A stretch of DNA of 64,000 nt from Tenacibaculum dicentrarchi. GTDB lineage: Bacteria; Bacteroidota; Bacteroidia; Flavobacteriales; Flavobacteriaceae. The stretch is from assembly GCF_964036635.1 (NCBI RefSeq), contig NZ_OZ038524.1, positions 539,501 through 603,500 of the forward strand. The letters run 5' to 3'. Each line of letters opens with the position of its first letter. Position 1 is the first letter of the stretch. Made by a program: the position numbers and the translations under genes. Positions 17,911 to 26,900 of the stretch are shown here, one piece after another. The notes under the pieces are model-generated. The model had not been told where the DNA came from and made no database searches. It was given only the letters and a program-made list of their open reading frames with translations.

Positions 17911-18738
17911 ATGATGATGACAATTAATTGCAAAGGAAATTTAATAGACTTTACAACCCCTAAAGTAATGGGGATTTTAAATGTAACTCCCGATTCTTTT
18001 TTTGATGGAGGAAAATACAAGGATGAACAAGCTATTTTGAGTCAAACAGCTAAAATGCTAGCTGATGGAGCTACTTTTATTGATGTTGGAGCGTACTCAT
18101 CAAAGCCAGGGGCAAAGGAGGTATCTGAACTAGAAGAATTAGCTCGAATTATTCCTGTGATAAAATTATTAGTGCGTACTTTTCCTGAAATAATTATTTC
18201 TGTAGATACCTTTAGAAGTGAAGTTGCAAAGCAGTCCGTGCAAGCAGGGGCGGCACTTATAAATGATATTTCTGGCGGTGTTTTAGATGCTAAAATGTTT
18301 GAAACTGTGGCAAAATTACAAGTTCCTTATATTATGATGCACATGCAAGGAACGCCTCAAAACATGCAATTAAACCCTGTTTATACTGATATTGTAAAAG
18401 AAGTAATCTTATTTTTTGCAACACAATTAGCTAAACTTCGTGCTTTAAAAGTAAACGATGTTATAATTGATGTTGGCTTTGGTTTTGGAAAAACAACCGC
18501 ACATAATTACGAATTATTACAAAAATTATCGCTATTTGAAAGTTTAGAAGTGCCTATTTTAACAGGTGTTTCTAGAAAATCAATGTTGTATAAATTATTA
18601 GATATTTTACCTGCCGATGCTTTAAATGCAACAACGGTAGCCAATACCATCGCTTTGTTAAACGGAACTAATATTTTAAGAGTTCATGATGTAAAACAAG
18701 CAGTAGAAGCAGTAAAAATTGTAAAGCAAGTGGAGTAG
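17911..18738 (+). CDS. folP: dihydropteroate synthase
   Basis: Condenses p-aminobenzoate with dihydropterin pyrophosphate in folate synthesis (target of sulfonamides). 275 residues from the ATG at 17911; ATGs at 17914 and 17917 are also possible (three in a row) and the longer TTG-start version at 17881 adds 10 residues without support. Family signatures: MGILNVTPDSFFDGGKY (near the N-terminus), the DVGAYSSKPGA loop, DTFRSEVAKQ and NDISGG blocks, MHMQGTP, DVGFGFGKT and GVSRKS near the C-terminus. The SRK triad and Asp residues are intact. It is followed 48 bp later by cdaA, as in many Bacteroidetes. Confidence 0.96.
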   Translation: MMMTINCKGNLIDFTTPKVMGILNVTPDSFFDGGKYKDEQAILSQTAKMLADGATFIDVGAYSSKPGAKEVSELEELARIIPVIKLLVRTFPEIIISVDTFRSEVAKQSVQAGAALINDISGGVLDAKMFETVAKLQVPYIMMHMQGTPQNMQLNPVYTDIVKEVILFFATQLAKLRALKVNDVIIDVGFGFGKTTAHNYELLQKLSLFESLEVPILTGVSRKSMLYKLLDILPADALNATTVANTIALLNGTNILRVHDVKQAVEAVKIVKQVE

Positions 18739-18786
18739 TTACGTGTTTTAAAAGGAGTACATTTACTAAAAAAAACACTATAATTA

Positions 18787-19569
18787 ATGAATTTAGATTT
18801 TATTGATTTTTCATTTCTTGACTTGCTGGATATTATTTTAGTAGCGATATTATTGTATTATATTTACAAGTTACTAAAAGGAACAGTTGCTGTAAATATA
18901 GTTATAGGTATTACTTTAATTTTTGTAATTTGGCAAATAACACAAGCGCTTCACATGGAAATGTTGAGTGGTATTTTAGGATATTTATTATCGGGAGGAG
19001 TCATTGCTTTAATTATTGTTTTTCAGCAAGAGATTAGAAAATTTTTATTGATGATAGGAACGACTAATTTTTCTACTAAAAGAGGTTTTTTAAATCAATT
19101 GACCTTTTTAAAGGCAGAAATTAATTCAGAAACAGATATTAAAACAATTTTAAATGCATGCATTAGTATGGCAAAAACTAAAACAGGTGCTTTAATTGTT
19201 ATCGAAAAAACAAATAATCTTGATTTTTTAATAAATACAGGTGATCAAATGAATGCTTTGGTAAATGAAGCTATTTTAGAAAGTATTTTTTATAAAAACA
19301 GTCCACTACATGATGGAGCTACAGTTATTAGAGATAATTTTATTGTAGCAACACGTGTAATTTTACCTATTTCTAATAGTACTAAATTATCTGCTCGTTT
19401 TGGTTTACGTCATAGAGCGGCAATTGGTGTAACCGAAAAAACAGATGCTATTTGTTTGTTAGTATCGGAAGAAACTGGTGAAATATCGTATATAAATAAT
19501 GGTGAATTTGTATTGTATAAAACATTAGAAAATTTACTAATAAAGCTTCAAAATGATTTAACTACATAA
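18787..19569 (+). CDS. cdaA: membrane-bound diadenylate cyclase CdaA
   Basis: Makes cyclic di-AMP from two ATP molecules. 260 residues: three hydrophobic helices near 12-30, 34-52 and 61-80, then a DisA_N catalytic domain. The two active-site motifs are intact: DGA at 176-178 (LHDGATVIRDN) and RHR at 208-210 (GLRHRAAIG). Downstream of folP with a 48 bp gap and followed by a bidirectional terminator at 19568-19595. Cyclic di-AMP usually controls potassium and osmotic balance or cell-wall homeostasis; the receptor is not in the window. Confidence 0.95.
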   Translation: MNLDFIDFSFLDLLDIILVAILLYYIYKLLKGTVAVNIVIGITLIFVIWQITQALHMEMLSGILGYLLSGGVIALIIVFQQEIRKFLLMIGTTNFSTKRGFLNQLTFLKAEINSETDIKTILNACISMAKTKTGALIVIEKTNNLDFLINTGDQMNALVNEAILESIFYKNSPLHDGATVIRDNFIVATRVILPISNSTKLSARFGLRHRAAIGVTEKTDAICLLVSEETGEISYINNGEFVLYKTLENLLIKLQNDLTT

Positions 19570-19595
19570 AAAAAGCTCGTAAATTACGAGCTTTT
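19568..19595. terminator. bidirectional terminator between cdaA and the repeat lipoprotein
   Basis: Stem AAAAGCTCGTAA / TTACGAGCTTTT around one A, with flanking A and T tracts, in a convergent gap. Confidence 0.85.
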
Positions 19596-19616
19596 AATTT
19601 GTATGGAAATCTAAAA

Positions 19617-20138
19617 TTATTTAGCAGGAGCCATTTTAGCCATAATAGCGTTCATAACACCGTTATATTTTTTAACACCTTCAGCATCTAAAGAAGCAAC
19701 AATTTCTTTTCCTTTAGCAGCTAATTCAACACCTTTCTTAGCTAAAGAAGCATTCTTTAAAACATCACCTTTAGCAGCAATATAATCGTTTGCGTAAGAA
19801 GCGTAGTTGTTTAAATGTTCAGCAACTTTAGGGTCTTTAAATGCAGGAATTGAAACTCCAGCAAGTTTAGATGTTACAGCTTCAGTAGCAGCATTAACAG
19901 CTTTTGTTGCAGCTTCAGTAGTAGCGTCAACAGCTTTTGTTGCAGCGTCAGTAGTAGCATCAACAGCTTTTGTTGCAGCGTCAGTAGTAGCGTCAACAGC
20001 TTTTGTTGCAGCATCAGTAGTAGCATCAGCAGCTTTTGTTGCAGCTTCAACAGTTGCATCCTTAGCATCAGCAGCTTTTTTACAAGAAGTTGCTAATAAA
20101 GAAGCAGCAACACAGATAGTTAAAATTACTTTTTTCAT
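19617..20138 (-). CDS. 11-residue-repeat lipoprotein (LEA/apolipoprotein-like), function unknown
   Basis: 173 residues. A signal with lipobox ATSC (Cys19) predicts an envelope lipoprotein. Residues 34-88 are five to six tandem 11-residue units of the type TKAVDATTDAA, forming an Ala/Thr/Asp/Lys-rich amphipathic helix like LEA_4 or apolipoprotein repeats. At DNA level the units are 33-bp direct repeats at 19902-20066. The C-terminal 85 residues are a separate helical part (PKVAEHLNNYASYANDYIAA and so on) without repeats. A full promoter (TTTG-N19-TACATTTG) lies at 20173-20203. I cannot assign a function. Repeat number could vary between strains. Confidence 0.85.
   Translation of the reverse strand: MKKVILTICVAASLLATSCKKAADAKDATVEAATKAADATTDAATKAVDATTDAATKAVDATTDAATKAVDATTEAATKAVNAATEAVTSKLAGVSIPAFKDPKVAEHLNNYASYANDYIAAKGDVLKNASLAKKGVELAAKGKEIVASLDAEGVKKYNGVMNAIMAKMAPAK
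19902..20066 (-). repeat. 33-bp tandem repeats inside the lipoprotein gene
   Basis: Five consecutive 33-bp units starting at 19902, 19935, 19968, 20001 and 20034, each encoding an 11-residue helix repeat; units differ by only a few bases. Confidence 0.9.
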
Positions 20139-20172
20139 CGTTTTATGATTTTTAGTTTATAGATTGATAGGG

Positions 20173-20203
20173 CAAATGTATTGTATTGCGATTTGTAAAC
20201 AAA
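20173..20203 (-). promoter_or_regulatory. promoter of the 11-residue-repeat lipoprotein
   Basis: Minus strand TTTG (20200-20203), 19-nt spacer, TACATTTG (20173-20180), 34 nt upstream of the ATG. Confidence 0.75.
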
Positions 20204-20207
20204 CTAA

Positions 20208-21974
20208 TTACGAATTAATTTCAGTTTTAAATTGTTTTTTATATAAATTTTTGTAGTAGCCACTTTCTTTGTTTAGTAACTCGGTATGACTACCTTTTTC
20301 AACAATATTACCTTTATCCATTACAATAATGGTATCTGCTTTTTTTATAGTTGCTAATCTGTGGGCAATTACTATTGATGTTCGGTTTTTGGTGATTTTA
20401 TCAGTAGCATATTGAATCATTTTTTCGGAATGAGTATCAACCGATGAGGTAGCTTCATCTAAAATTAAAATACTTGGTTTGCTAACATAAGCACGTAAAA
20501 AGGCTATTAATTGTCGCTGTCCTGAAGATAGCATTCCTCCACGTTCTTTAACATTATACGAATAATTATTAGGCAAGCTCATAATAAAATCATGAATACC
20601 AATTTGTTTAGCAGCTTCTTTTACTTCATCTAAAGTAATATGTTCATTTTTTAAAGAGATATTATTAAAAATAGTATCAGAAAATAAAAATACATCTTGT
20701 AAAACAACGGCAATTTTTTCACGCAAAGCATCTATTTCGTAATCATTAACAGATATATTGTCTAAGCAAATAGTACCGCTATCTATTTCATAAAAACGAT
20801 TGATTAAATTGATAATAGTTGATTTTCCTGCACCTGTAGCTCCAACAATGGCAATTGTTTCTCCTTTTTTAACATCAAAAGAAATGCCTTTTAAAATTTC
20901 TTCTCCTTTAATATAACTAAAATGTACATCTTTAAAAGAGATAGTTCCTTCTAAATTATTTGTAGTAATTGTTCCGCTTTTGGTTATTGAACTTTCGGTG
21001 TCAATAATATCAAAAACACGTTCACCAGCTACAATTCCCATTTGTAGTTGATTAAATTTATCGGCAATTTGACGTAGCGGTCTGAATAACATTTGTGCCA
21101 TTTTTATAAAACCAATAATGGCAGCAACCGATACTGCGTTATCTGCAATAACTTGCAATCCGCCGTACCAAACGATTAAACCAATAGCTATTGATGATAA
21201 AATTTCGGCAATTGGAAAAAAGATAGAGTAGTACCAAACCGTTTTTATGTAGGCTTTTTTATGTTTATCATTAATGCTAACAAAGTTTTGATATTCTATT
21301 TTCTCACGATTAAAAAGCTGTACAATTTTCATTCCTGTAACTCTTTCTTGAACAAATCCGTTGAGGTTTGCTACTTGATTTCGTACATCCTGAAAAGTTG
21401 ATTTAATCGCTATTTGAAATATTTTTGTAGCATAAATTAAAATAGGTAAGGTTACTAGTGCAATAAGTGCTAATTTCCAGTTAGTGTATAGCATTACTAT
21501 AATAACAACAACCATTTTTAAAATATCACTAATAATCATAAAAACTCCTTGCGAAAAGAAATTTGCAATTGTTTCAATATCAGAAACAACACGAGTAACC
21601 AATTTTCCTACCGATGAATTATCAAAATAACTCATTTTAAAAGATAAAATTTTCCGAAATGTTTTCTTTCGGATATCTCGAATAATATGTTGTCCTACCC
21701 AGTTTGCGTAATAAATAAAGCTAAACTGAAATAAAACTTGTACTAATAAAGTAATTAACATGGCTATTGTGTAGTACAATAATCGAGTTAAATCTTTATG
21801 AGTTGTAAAATCATCGATAGCCATCATTAAAATAACAGGATTCAACACTGCAAATACTGCTAAAAGTATGGTAGAGGTTGCTGCTATAATAAATCGTGTA
21901 CGGTAGTGTTTTGCAAAACTCATAAGTCTTACAAAAATTTTCATATCGAACGCTTTTCCTGTTTTTTTACTCAC
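20208..21974 (-). CDS. ABC transporter, fused permease and ATPase (MsbA-like exporter)
   Basis: 588-residue half-transporter. Six transmembrane helices in residues 25-310, then an ATPase with Walker A GATGAGKST (378-386), signature LSSGQ (482-486), and Walker B ILILDE (502-507). The family acts on lipids, drugs or peptides; MsbA-type lipid or lipid A flipping is possible. The start is GTG at 21972-21974 (TAGTG overlap with the truA stop); an ATG ten codons later would drop the TGKAFD segment that is conserved in flavobacterial homologues as I recall them, so I keep GTG. One-base overlap with truA implies coupling. Confidence 0.9.
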   Translation of the reverse strand: MSKKTGKAFDMKIFVRLMSFAKHYRTRFIIAATSTILLAVFAVLNPVILMMAIDDFTTHKDLTRLLYYTIAMLITLLVQVLFQFSFIYYANWVGQHIIRDIRKKTFRKILSFKMSYFDNSSVGKLVTRVVSDIETIANFFSQGVFMIISDILKMVVVIIVMLYTNWKLALIALVTLPILIYATKIFQIAIKSTFQDVRNQVANLNGFVQERVTGMKIVQLFNREKIEYQNFVSINDKHKKAYIKTVWYYSIFFPIAEILSSIAIGLIVWYGGLQVIADNAVSVAAIIGFIKMAQMLFRPLRQIADKFNQLQMGIVAGERVFDIIDTESSITKSGTITTNNLEGTISFKDVHFSYIKGEEILKGISFDVKKGETIAIVGATGAGKSTIINLINRFYEIDSGTICLDNISVNDYEIDALREKIAVVLQDVFLFSDTIFNNISLKNEHITLDEVKEAAKQIGIHDFIMSLPNNYSYNVKERGGMLSSGQRQLIAFLRAYVSKPSILILDEATSSVDTHSEKMIQYATDKITKNRTSIVIAHRLATIKKADTIIVMDKGNIVEKGSHTELLNKESGYYKNLYKKQFKTEINS

Positions 21975-22708
21975 TATATATAGGGATATACTACTTTAGT
22001 TAAAAATAATCCTTTTGCTGGAACTGATGTTCCTGCGTTGCTTCTGTTTTTACTAGCGATAATTTTATTAAAATCATCAATTGTTGTTTTGCCTGTTCCA
22101 ATATCGATTAAAGTACCAACGATGGCACGAACCATATTTCTTAAAAATCGATTTGCGCTAATATGAAATGTCAATTCATTGCCATTTAACTCCCAGACGG
22201 CATTGGTAACATCACAATTAAAGGTATGCACATCAGATTTCACCTTCGAAAAACACTCAAAATCTTCATGTTCATATAAAATTTTGGCGGCTTGGTTCAT
22301 CAACTCAATATCTAATTTCTGATTATATAATTGCCAAGAGGTATCTAATGAAAACGGATTTCTACCAAGCCAAATTTTATATTCATAACTTCTGCTACTT
22401 GCATCAAAACGAGTATGTGCATCATTGTGTACTAATTTACAGTTAAAAATTACAATATCATCAGGTAAAAGTGCATTTAATCGGAAGGCAAATTTATTGG
22501 TTAAAACCACATCGGTATCAAAATGCGCAAACATTTGCGATGCGTGTACGCCAGCATCTGTTCTTCCTGCGCCTGTAATACTTATGTTTTCTCTTAAAAC
22601 AGTGCTAATAGCCTTGTTTATTTTTTCTTGTACCGAAACTGCATCAGGTTGTATTTGCCAACCATGATAATTTTTTCCTTTATACGCTAATTCAATAAAA
22701 TATCTCAA
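21974..22708 (-). CDS. truA: tRNA pseudouridine synthase A
   Basis: Makes pseudouridine at positions 38-40 in tRNA anticodon arms. 244 residues, normal length. Catalytic Asp51 lies in GAGRTDAGVHA (46-56), the family signature. Other blocks such as SRSYEYKIWLGRNPF and SANRFLRNMVRAIVGTLIDIG (near the C-terminus) match. Its stop overlaps the GTG start of the downstream ABC transporter by one base. Confidence 0.96.
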   Translation of the reverse strand: MRYFIELAYKGKNYHGWQIQPDAVSVQEKINKAISTVLRENISITGAGRTDAGVHASQMFAHFDTDVVLTNKFAFRLNALLPDDIVIFNCKLVHNDAHTRFDASSRSYEYKIWLGRNPFSLDTSWQLYNQKLDIELMNQAAKILYEHEDFECFSKVKSDVHTFNCDVTNAVWELNGNELTFHISANRFLRNMVRAIVGTLIDIGTGKTTIDDFNKIIASKNRSNAGTSVPAKGLFLTKVVYPYI

Positions 22709-22812
22709 AAAACTACAAAATTTAAGTGGCTAAATTATGAAATAATAGCTTGATTTGTTGTGGCTATTCAAATAAATATCTACAGAATTTTTATTTTAGA
22801 TAATTATTTTTT

Positions 22813-22900
22813 GAAGCAATTTCCCGCTTTTCGCACTCGCTCTTTTTTTGAAGAAAAATCAAAAAAAGGAGCTCAAACAAATGCTTCAATCGGGGCTAGG
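22813..22900 (-). repeat. interspersed intergenic element, copy C
   Basis: Minus-strand copy between the divergent starts of truA and the phosphoesterase gene, 240 bp of otherwise plain intergenic DNA (22709-22969). It has GTTTGAGCTC, the T7GA/TCA7 hairpin, GCGAGT and CGGGAAAT. In this copy the 5' edge extends to ACAAATGC, which pairs perfectly with GCATTTGT around the CCCCG loop. Confidence 0.87.
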
Positions 22901-22956
22901 CATTTGTGCTACTTTTTATAAATTCAAAAAGAAACTAAAATTTACTTCACATTGAT

Positions 22957-22964
22957 TAGTTTTG
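22957..22964 (+). promoter_or_regulatory. possible -7 element of the phosphoesterase gene, close to its ATG
   Basis: TAGTTTTG matches TAnnTTTG and ends only 5 nt before the ATG at 22970. If used, transcription would begin at or near the start codon. Confidence 0.35.
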
Positions 22965-22969
22965 TTATA

Positions 22970-23464
22970 ATGAAAAAAATACTACTACTTTCTGATACGC
23001 ATAGTTACATCGATGACCAAATATTAAAATTTGTAAAACAAGCCGATGAGGTTTGGCATGCGGGTGATATTGGCAATTTAAAAGTTACCGATACCATAAA
23101 AAAAATCAAACCTTTACGAGCCGTTTACGGTAATATTGATGATAATAATGCCAGAGCAGAATTTCCGTTAGACAACAAATTTACTATAGAAGGTGTTTCA
23201 GTTTGGATTACGCATATAGGCGGTTATCCGAATGCTTATAAACCTAGAGTGAGGGAGGAGTTACAAAAAAAAACGCCAAAAATATTTATTAGTGGTCATT
23301 CACATATTTTAAAAGTACAATACGATAAAAAATTTAATTTATTACATTTAAACTCAGGAGCAGCAGGAAAGCATGGTTTTCATAAAATAAGAACTATGTT
23401 AAGGTTTGAGTTAGATAAAGGAGAAATAAAAAATATGGAAGTTATAGAATTAGCTAAACGTTAA
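22970..23464 (+). CDS. YfcE-like metallophosphoesterase
   Basis: 164-residue calcineurin-like phosphodiesterase of the YfcE/MJ0936 family. Metal-binding motifs are intact: DTHSY (about 9-13), HAGDIGN (about 31-37), YGNIDDNN (about 54-61), ITHIGGYP (about 83-90) and SGHSHILK (about 107-114). I chose ATG 22970 because the longer TTG-start form at 22952 adds six residues that overlap a promoter-like element. Its end overlaps the convergent sensor kinase gene by 4 nt, so the two transcripts overlap tail to tail. Confidence 0.93.
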   Translation: MKKILLLSDTHSYIDDQILKFVKQADEVWHAGDIGNLKVTDTIKKIKPLRAVYGNIDDNNARAEFPLDNKFTIEGVSVWITHIGGYPNAYKPRVREELQKKTPKIFISGHSHILKVQYDKKFNLLHLNSGAAGKHGFHKIRTMLRFELDKGEIKNMEVIELAKR

Positions 23465-25296
23465 CTTATTGATGAAAAATCAAATGTTTCTTTATGTTGA
23501 ACAGGTACAATAATAGTTATTTTTGTGCCTTTATTTTTATCCGACTTAATGGTAAATGTACCTTTCATCATTTCAATTCTTGCCGATATTTGCTTTAAAC
23601 CGATACCGTTATTAATTGCCGAGTTAACCATAGAAAATCCAATTCCATCATCATTAACAAGAATACTTAGTGCATCATTATGTTGTTTTATAATTATTTG
23701 TGCATAGCTAGCTTCACTGTGTTTTAGAATATTATTTATAAGTTCTTGAATAATATTATATATTTTCATTTCAAAATCTTGTTGATATCTATCAATATTT
23801 TGAGCAGAAACATCAAACCTTAATTGATGGTTAGAGTATTTTTTAGTAATATCTTTTAAAGCATATTCTAAACCGAATTTCAATAAAACAGCTGAAACCA
23901 AATTGTGTGATAAATCTCTAACTTTTTTAGAAGCTTCTAATATAATTGCTTGTGTTTTTTCAATTTCAACAGGAACATTATTTTTAAATTGTTTTTTTGA
24001 GGCACCTAAGTGCATATTTGCCGATGATAATAAGGCACTTACATTGTCGTGTAAAATTTCTGCTATTTGTTTTCGTTCAGATTCTTTACCATCAATAGTA
24101 GCATTTAATATTTTTGTTTGTGTTTCTGATTTCAGTTTTTCAATAGCCTGTTGTTCTCGTAAGTTATTTTCAGAAAGTTTTAGTTGTAAGTTTTTCTGAC
24201 GAAGTTTGTAGTTATAAACAACACCTGCCGATATAATGATAACCAATAAGCTTAAAGCACCAAATAACCATGTTGTTTTATTATCTTTAGCTTCTACAAG
24301 TTTTCTTTGTTCTTTTACTAAGTTTACTTTTTGTTGTTCTAAAGTTTCTTTGTGTTTTACGGTTATCTCTTCAATAATACTTCGAACTTCTTTCTCTCGT
24401 TGATTGTCTTCAATATCGTATGATAACTCTTGATAATCGTAGGCTTTATAATCTTTTAAATTCCGCATAGCCCACGCCAAATTGTAGTATAATGTAGATT
24501 TATGTTTAACAGCTATAGAGCTGTTATTATCTTGTATTAAGCTAATAGCTTCTAAGTAGGTATTTTTAGCTTTTTTGAATTGATTTAAAGATAAATAAAT
24601 ACTAGCAAGGTTGTTTAAAGAACTTGCATGCTTTACATTATCAGCTCTTTTTTTATGAATTTTAATTGCTTTTAAAGCAAAGATTTCGGCTTTTTCAAAA
24701 AGAGAATCTTGCTGGTATATATTTGATAAATTGATGTATGAAAAAGCTTTATGTTTTAAGCTTTCTTTACTTATAGAGTTAATTTTTTGTAATTTTTTAT
24801 AGAAAAATATAGCGGAATCTTTATTTGCTTCTTCTTTTACTTGTTTGTTTTTTAGATTTTTATGATTTTTTTGGTAGGCACTTCCAATTCTTAAATAAAT
24901 TTTAGCAGAAAAATTTTCTGTATCTATAGTTTTATTCTTTTTAAGAAAATAAAGTGCTTTTTTATAAAACTCTAATGATTGTTTGTAGTTATTAGTTTTA
25001 TTATAAATATCGCCAATTAATCTAGCTATTAGGTGAGATAACCTGTGATTTTTATTTTTTTTACTAGCTTCAAATAATAAAAAACTATTTTTAAGAGGAG
25101 AAATATATTCTCTTTTTTTATATTTTTTTAATATATTTTGATATTCTTTTTTTAGAATAGAATCATTCTGAACAATAGAGCTTTGGTTTGATTTAGTAGG
25201 GGGCTTAATATTAGCAATTGTGTTAGAGGAAATAAAAAAAAATAACCAGAAGATGATTAGTTCAATCGTTTGGTTATTTTTAATATATTTTTTCAT
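23461..25296 (-). CDS. TPR-containing sensor histidine kinase (HisKA_3/NarX type)
   Basis: 611 residues. An N-terminal hydrophobic segment (about 10-30, signal or TM), then several TPR units (about 60-300), a transmembrane helix (about 338-362), a coiled-coil stretch, a dimerisation domain with the phospho-accepting His in ERKQIAEILHDNVSALLSS (about 400-420), and an HATPase_c domain with NDGIGFSM and GIGLKQISARIEMM (near the C-terminus). This is a membrane sensor with a periplasmic TPR domain. The likely partner is the NarL-type response regulator at 26236-26886 in the same operon-like cluster, with the lipoprotein gene between them (23 bp gap). Overlaps the convergent phosphoesterase by 4 nt. 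Confidence 0.92.
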   Translation of the reverse strand: MKKYIKNNQTIELIIFWLFFFISSNTIANIKPPTKSNQSSIVQNDSILKKEYQNILKKYKKREYISPLKNSFLLFEASKKNKNHRLSHLIARLIGDIYNKTNNYKQSLEFYKKALYFLKKNKTIDTENFSAKIYLRIGSAYQKNHKNLKNKQVKEEANKDSAIFFYKKLQKINSISKESLKHKAFSYINLSNIYQQDSLFEKAEIFALKAIKIHKKRADNVKHASSLNNLASIYLSLNQFKKAKNTYLEAISLIQDNNSSIAVKHKSTLYYNLAWAMRNLKDYKAYDYQELSYDIEDNQREKEVRSIIEEITVKHKETLEQQKVNLVKEQRKLVEAKDNKTTWLFGALSLLVIIISAGVVYNYKLRQKNLQLKLSENNLREQQAIEKLKSETQTKILNATIDGKESERKQIAEILHDNVSALLSSANMHLGASKKQFKNNVPVEIEKTQAIILEASKKVRDLSHNLVSAVLLKFGLEYALKDITKKYSNHQLRFDVSAQNIDRYQQDFEMKIYNIIQELINNILKHSEASYAQIIIKQHNDALSILVNDDGIGFSMVNSAINNGIGLKQISARIEMMKGTFTIKSDKNKGTKITIIVPVQHKETFDFSSIS

Positions 25297-25319
25297 TCTA
25301 TCTAAAAGACTGTTTTAAG

Positions 25320-26018
25320 TTATTCACCATCTTCTCCTGTTTCAATTATAAGTCTTGGTTTTCTACCATAAGCTCCCATAGCTTTACGAGAACTCGTAAT
25401 TCCTTTATTTATTGTTGAATATTTATGATTTACAAAATCTATTCTTAAGGTATTTTCATTAGGAGAAAGAGCAATAGTTTCTGAGAAATCTTTTTGAGTA
25501 GTATTTCCTTCAGATAAATGAACTTCGTAGGTTGCTATTTCTTGATTATAGGTAAACGTTGTAGCAACATTGTTATTAACCTTAAAAGAAAGTAAATAAG
25601 TACCATCGTTATTTTCGGTAACACTATAAGAATTTAAAAATTCGGTAATATTCCTTTTAGAAAGGTTACTATTTTGGTCTTCAATAGTTATTTTTTTTCT
25701 ATTTCCTTTATTAGCATCTAAAAACCCAATAACTAACTGCTCATTTTCTATTAAAAAATTATTACTGTATTTCTTAGCCGTTTTGTTGCTTGCTTCTGAT
25801 AAAATAATTTCATTAGTATTTTCGCTATTTTTAAGGCTAGTTACATCGGTATAATTTGTTGTTTTTAAATCGATAGAATATGCGCCATTTGCATCTCTTT
25901 TAAGACTGTAAGATTCTAATAATTTTTGTTGTGGAGCACTAGGAGCTTCTGTTTGGTTAGAAGAACACGATGTTAAAATTAAGGTTGAAGCTACTAAAAA
26001 TGGGATTAATTTAATCAT
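25320..26018 (-). CDS. predicted lipoprotein between kinase and response regulator genes
   Basis: 232 residues with lipobox LTSC (Cys18) and a Gln/Pro/Ala-rich linker after it. The rest looks like two beta-rich repeats of about 95 residues: the first around SLKRDANGAYSIDLKTTN, the second around NSYSVTENNDGTYLLSFKVN, each followed by I/V-rich strands. I do not recognise the family. Position between the response regulator and the sensor kinase suggests it could be part of, or be sensed by, the signalling unit; that is an inference from order only. Confidence 0.75.
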   Translation of the reverse strand: MIKLIPFLVASTLILTSCSSNQTEAPSAPQQKLLESYSLKRDANGAYSIDLKTTNYTDVTSLKNSENTNEIILSEASNKTAKKYSNNFLIENEQLVIGFLDANKGNRKKITIEDQNSNLSKRNITEFLNSYSVTENNDGTYLLSFKVNNNVATTFTYNQEIATYEVHLSEGNTTQKDFSETIALSPNENTLRIDFVNHKYSTINKGITSSRKAMGAYGRKPRLIIETGEDGE

Positions 26019-26136
26019 AATTTACTAGGTTTAGTTTATTCTTTTTAATAGTATAAAAAAGCGATGCACTAAAAAAACATAGTACGATAATCAAAACAAA
26101 ATGAAGGGTTTTTTAAAAATGTTAGGTATTACTAAC

Positions 26137-26197
26137 AAGTACATCGCTAAGTTTTATTTCATATTTATTTAATTTAGTAGTCATTAACGATGTACTT
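26137..26197. repeat. inverted repeat between the response regulator and lipoprotein genes
   Basis: AAGTACATCG (26137-26146) and CGATGTACTT (26188-26197) are perfect 10-bp arms 41 bp apart in the 217-bp gap. The sequence GTACATCGCTAA recurs inside the end of the regulator gene near 26262. Could be a binding site or RNA stem; no evidence for either. Confidence 0.5.
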
Positions 26198-26235
26198 TTA
26201 TAATGTATAGTGCTATATTACGGGGGACTATTACT

Positions 26236-26886
26236 TTATATTATATTGTTTCTCACAGCGTACATCGCTAAACCTACTACATTTTTTACTTTTAATTTTC
26301 TATATAAACTCTTACGATATGTTTCTATCGTTTTTACACTCACTAATAAATGTAGTGCTATTTCAGAGGAGTTTTTTTCTAAAGCTATTTGCTTTAATAC
26401 TTCAATTTCTCTTTCTGTTAATTCTTCTTTATTTAAAAGATTTTCTTCAATTTTTGCTTCAGAAACATACAATTCCAATAGGTTAGTTTTAATAGTATCA
26501 CTAAAATATTGTGCACCATTATACACATCTTTTATAGCTTCTATAATATGTTCACTAGCACAACTTTTATCGATAAATCCATTAGCACCTAATAAAACCA
26601 TTTGTTGCACTAATTTAGCATCACTTAAGCCAGATAGAATTATTGTTTTAATTTCTATATTACGTTTTTTAAACGTTTTTAAAACTTCAATTCCATCCAT
26701 TTCAGGCATATTAATGTCTAAAATTAGTACATCGGCATTGTTTTTAGTCGACCAATTTACTACCTGTTTACCTGTTAAAGAGTATCCTTCTATTTCAAAG
26801 TTATCCTCTGTATTTAATAAGGCGATGACTCCATCTATTAAGATTTTATGGTCATCAGCTATGTGAACTTTAATCTTTTGATTCAT
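26236..26886 (-). CDS. NarL/LuxR-type response regulator
   Basis: 216 residues from the ATG at 26884-26886. The receiver domain has DD at 11-12 and phosphorylated Asp57 (LILDINMPEMDG), the C-terminal LuxR HTH reads LTEREIEVLKQIALEKNSSE then VSVKTIETYRKSLYRKLKV. An upstream in-frame start at 26931 would add 15 residues, but a promoter (TTG-N20-TAAATTTG, 26901-26931) overlaps that extension, so I prefer the ATG at 26886. Cognate partner of the kinase at 23461. Two palindromes sit directly upstream of the promoter (26955-26993). Confidence 0.93.
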   Translation of the reverse strand: MNQKIKVHIADDHKILIDGVIALLNTEDNFEIEGYSLTGKQVVNWSTKNNADVLILDINMPEMDGIEVLKTFKKRNIEIKTIILSGLSDAKLVQQMVLLGANGFIDKSCASEHIIEAIKDVYNGAQYFSDTIKTNLLELYVSEAKIEENLLNKEELTEREIEVLKQIALEKNSSEIALHLLVSVKTIETYRKSLYRKLKVKNVVGLAMYAVRNNII

Positions 26887-26900
26887 TGTTATTTCGTTTA

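Noticed and set aside
19902..20066. 33-bp repeats taken as a CRISPR array
   Set aside because: They are directly adjacent units without spacers and encode an 11-residue protein repeat.
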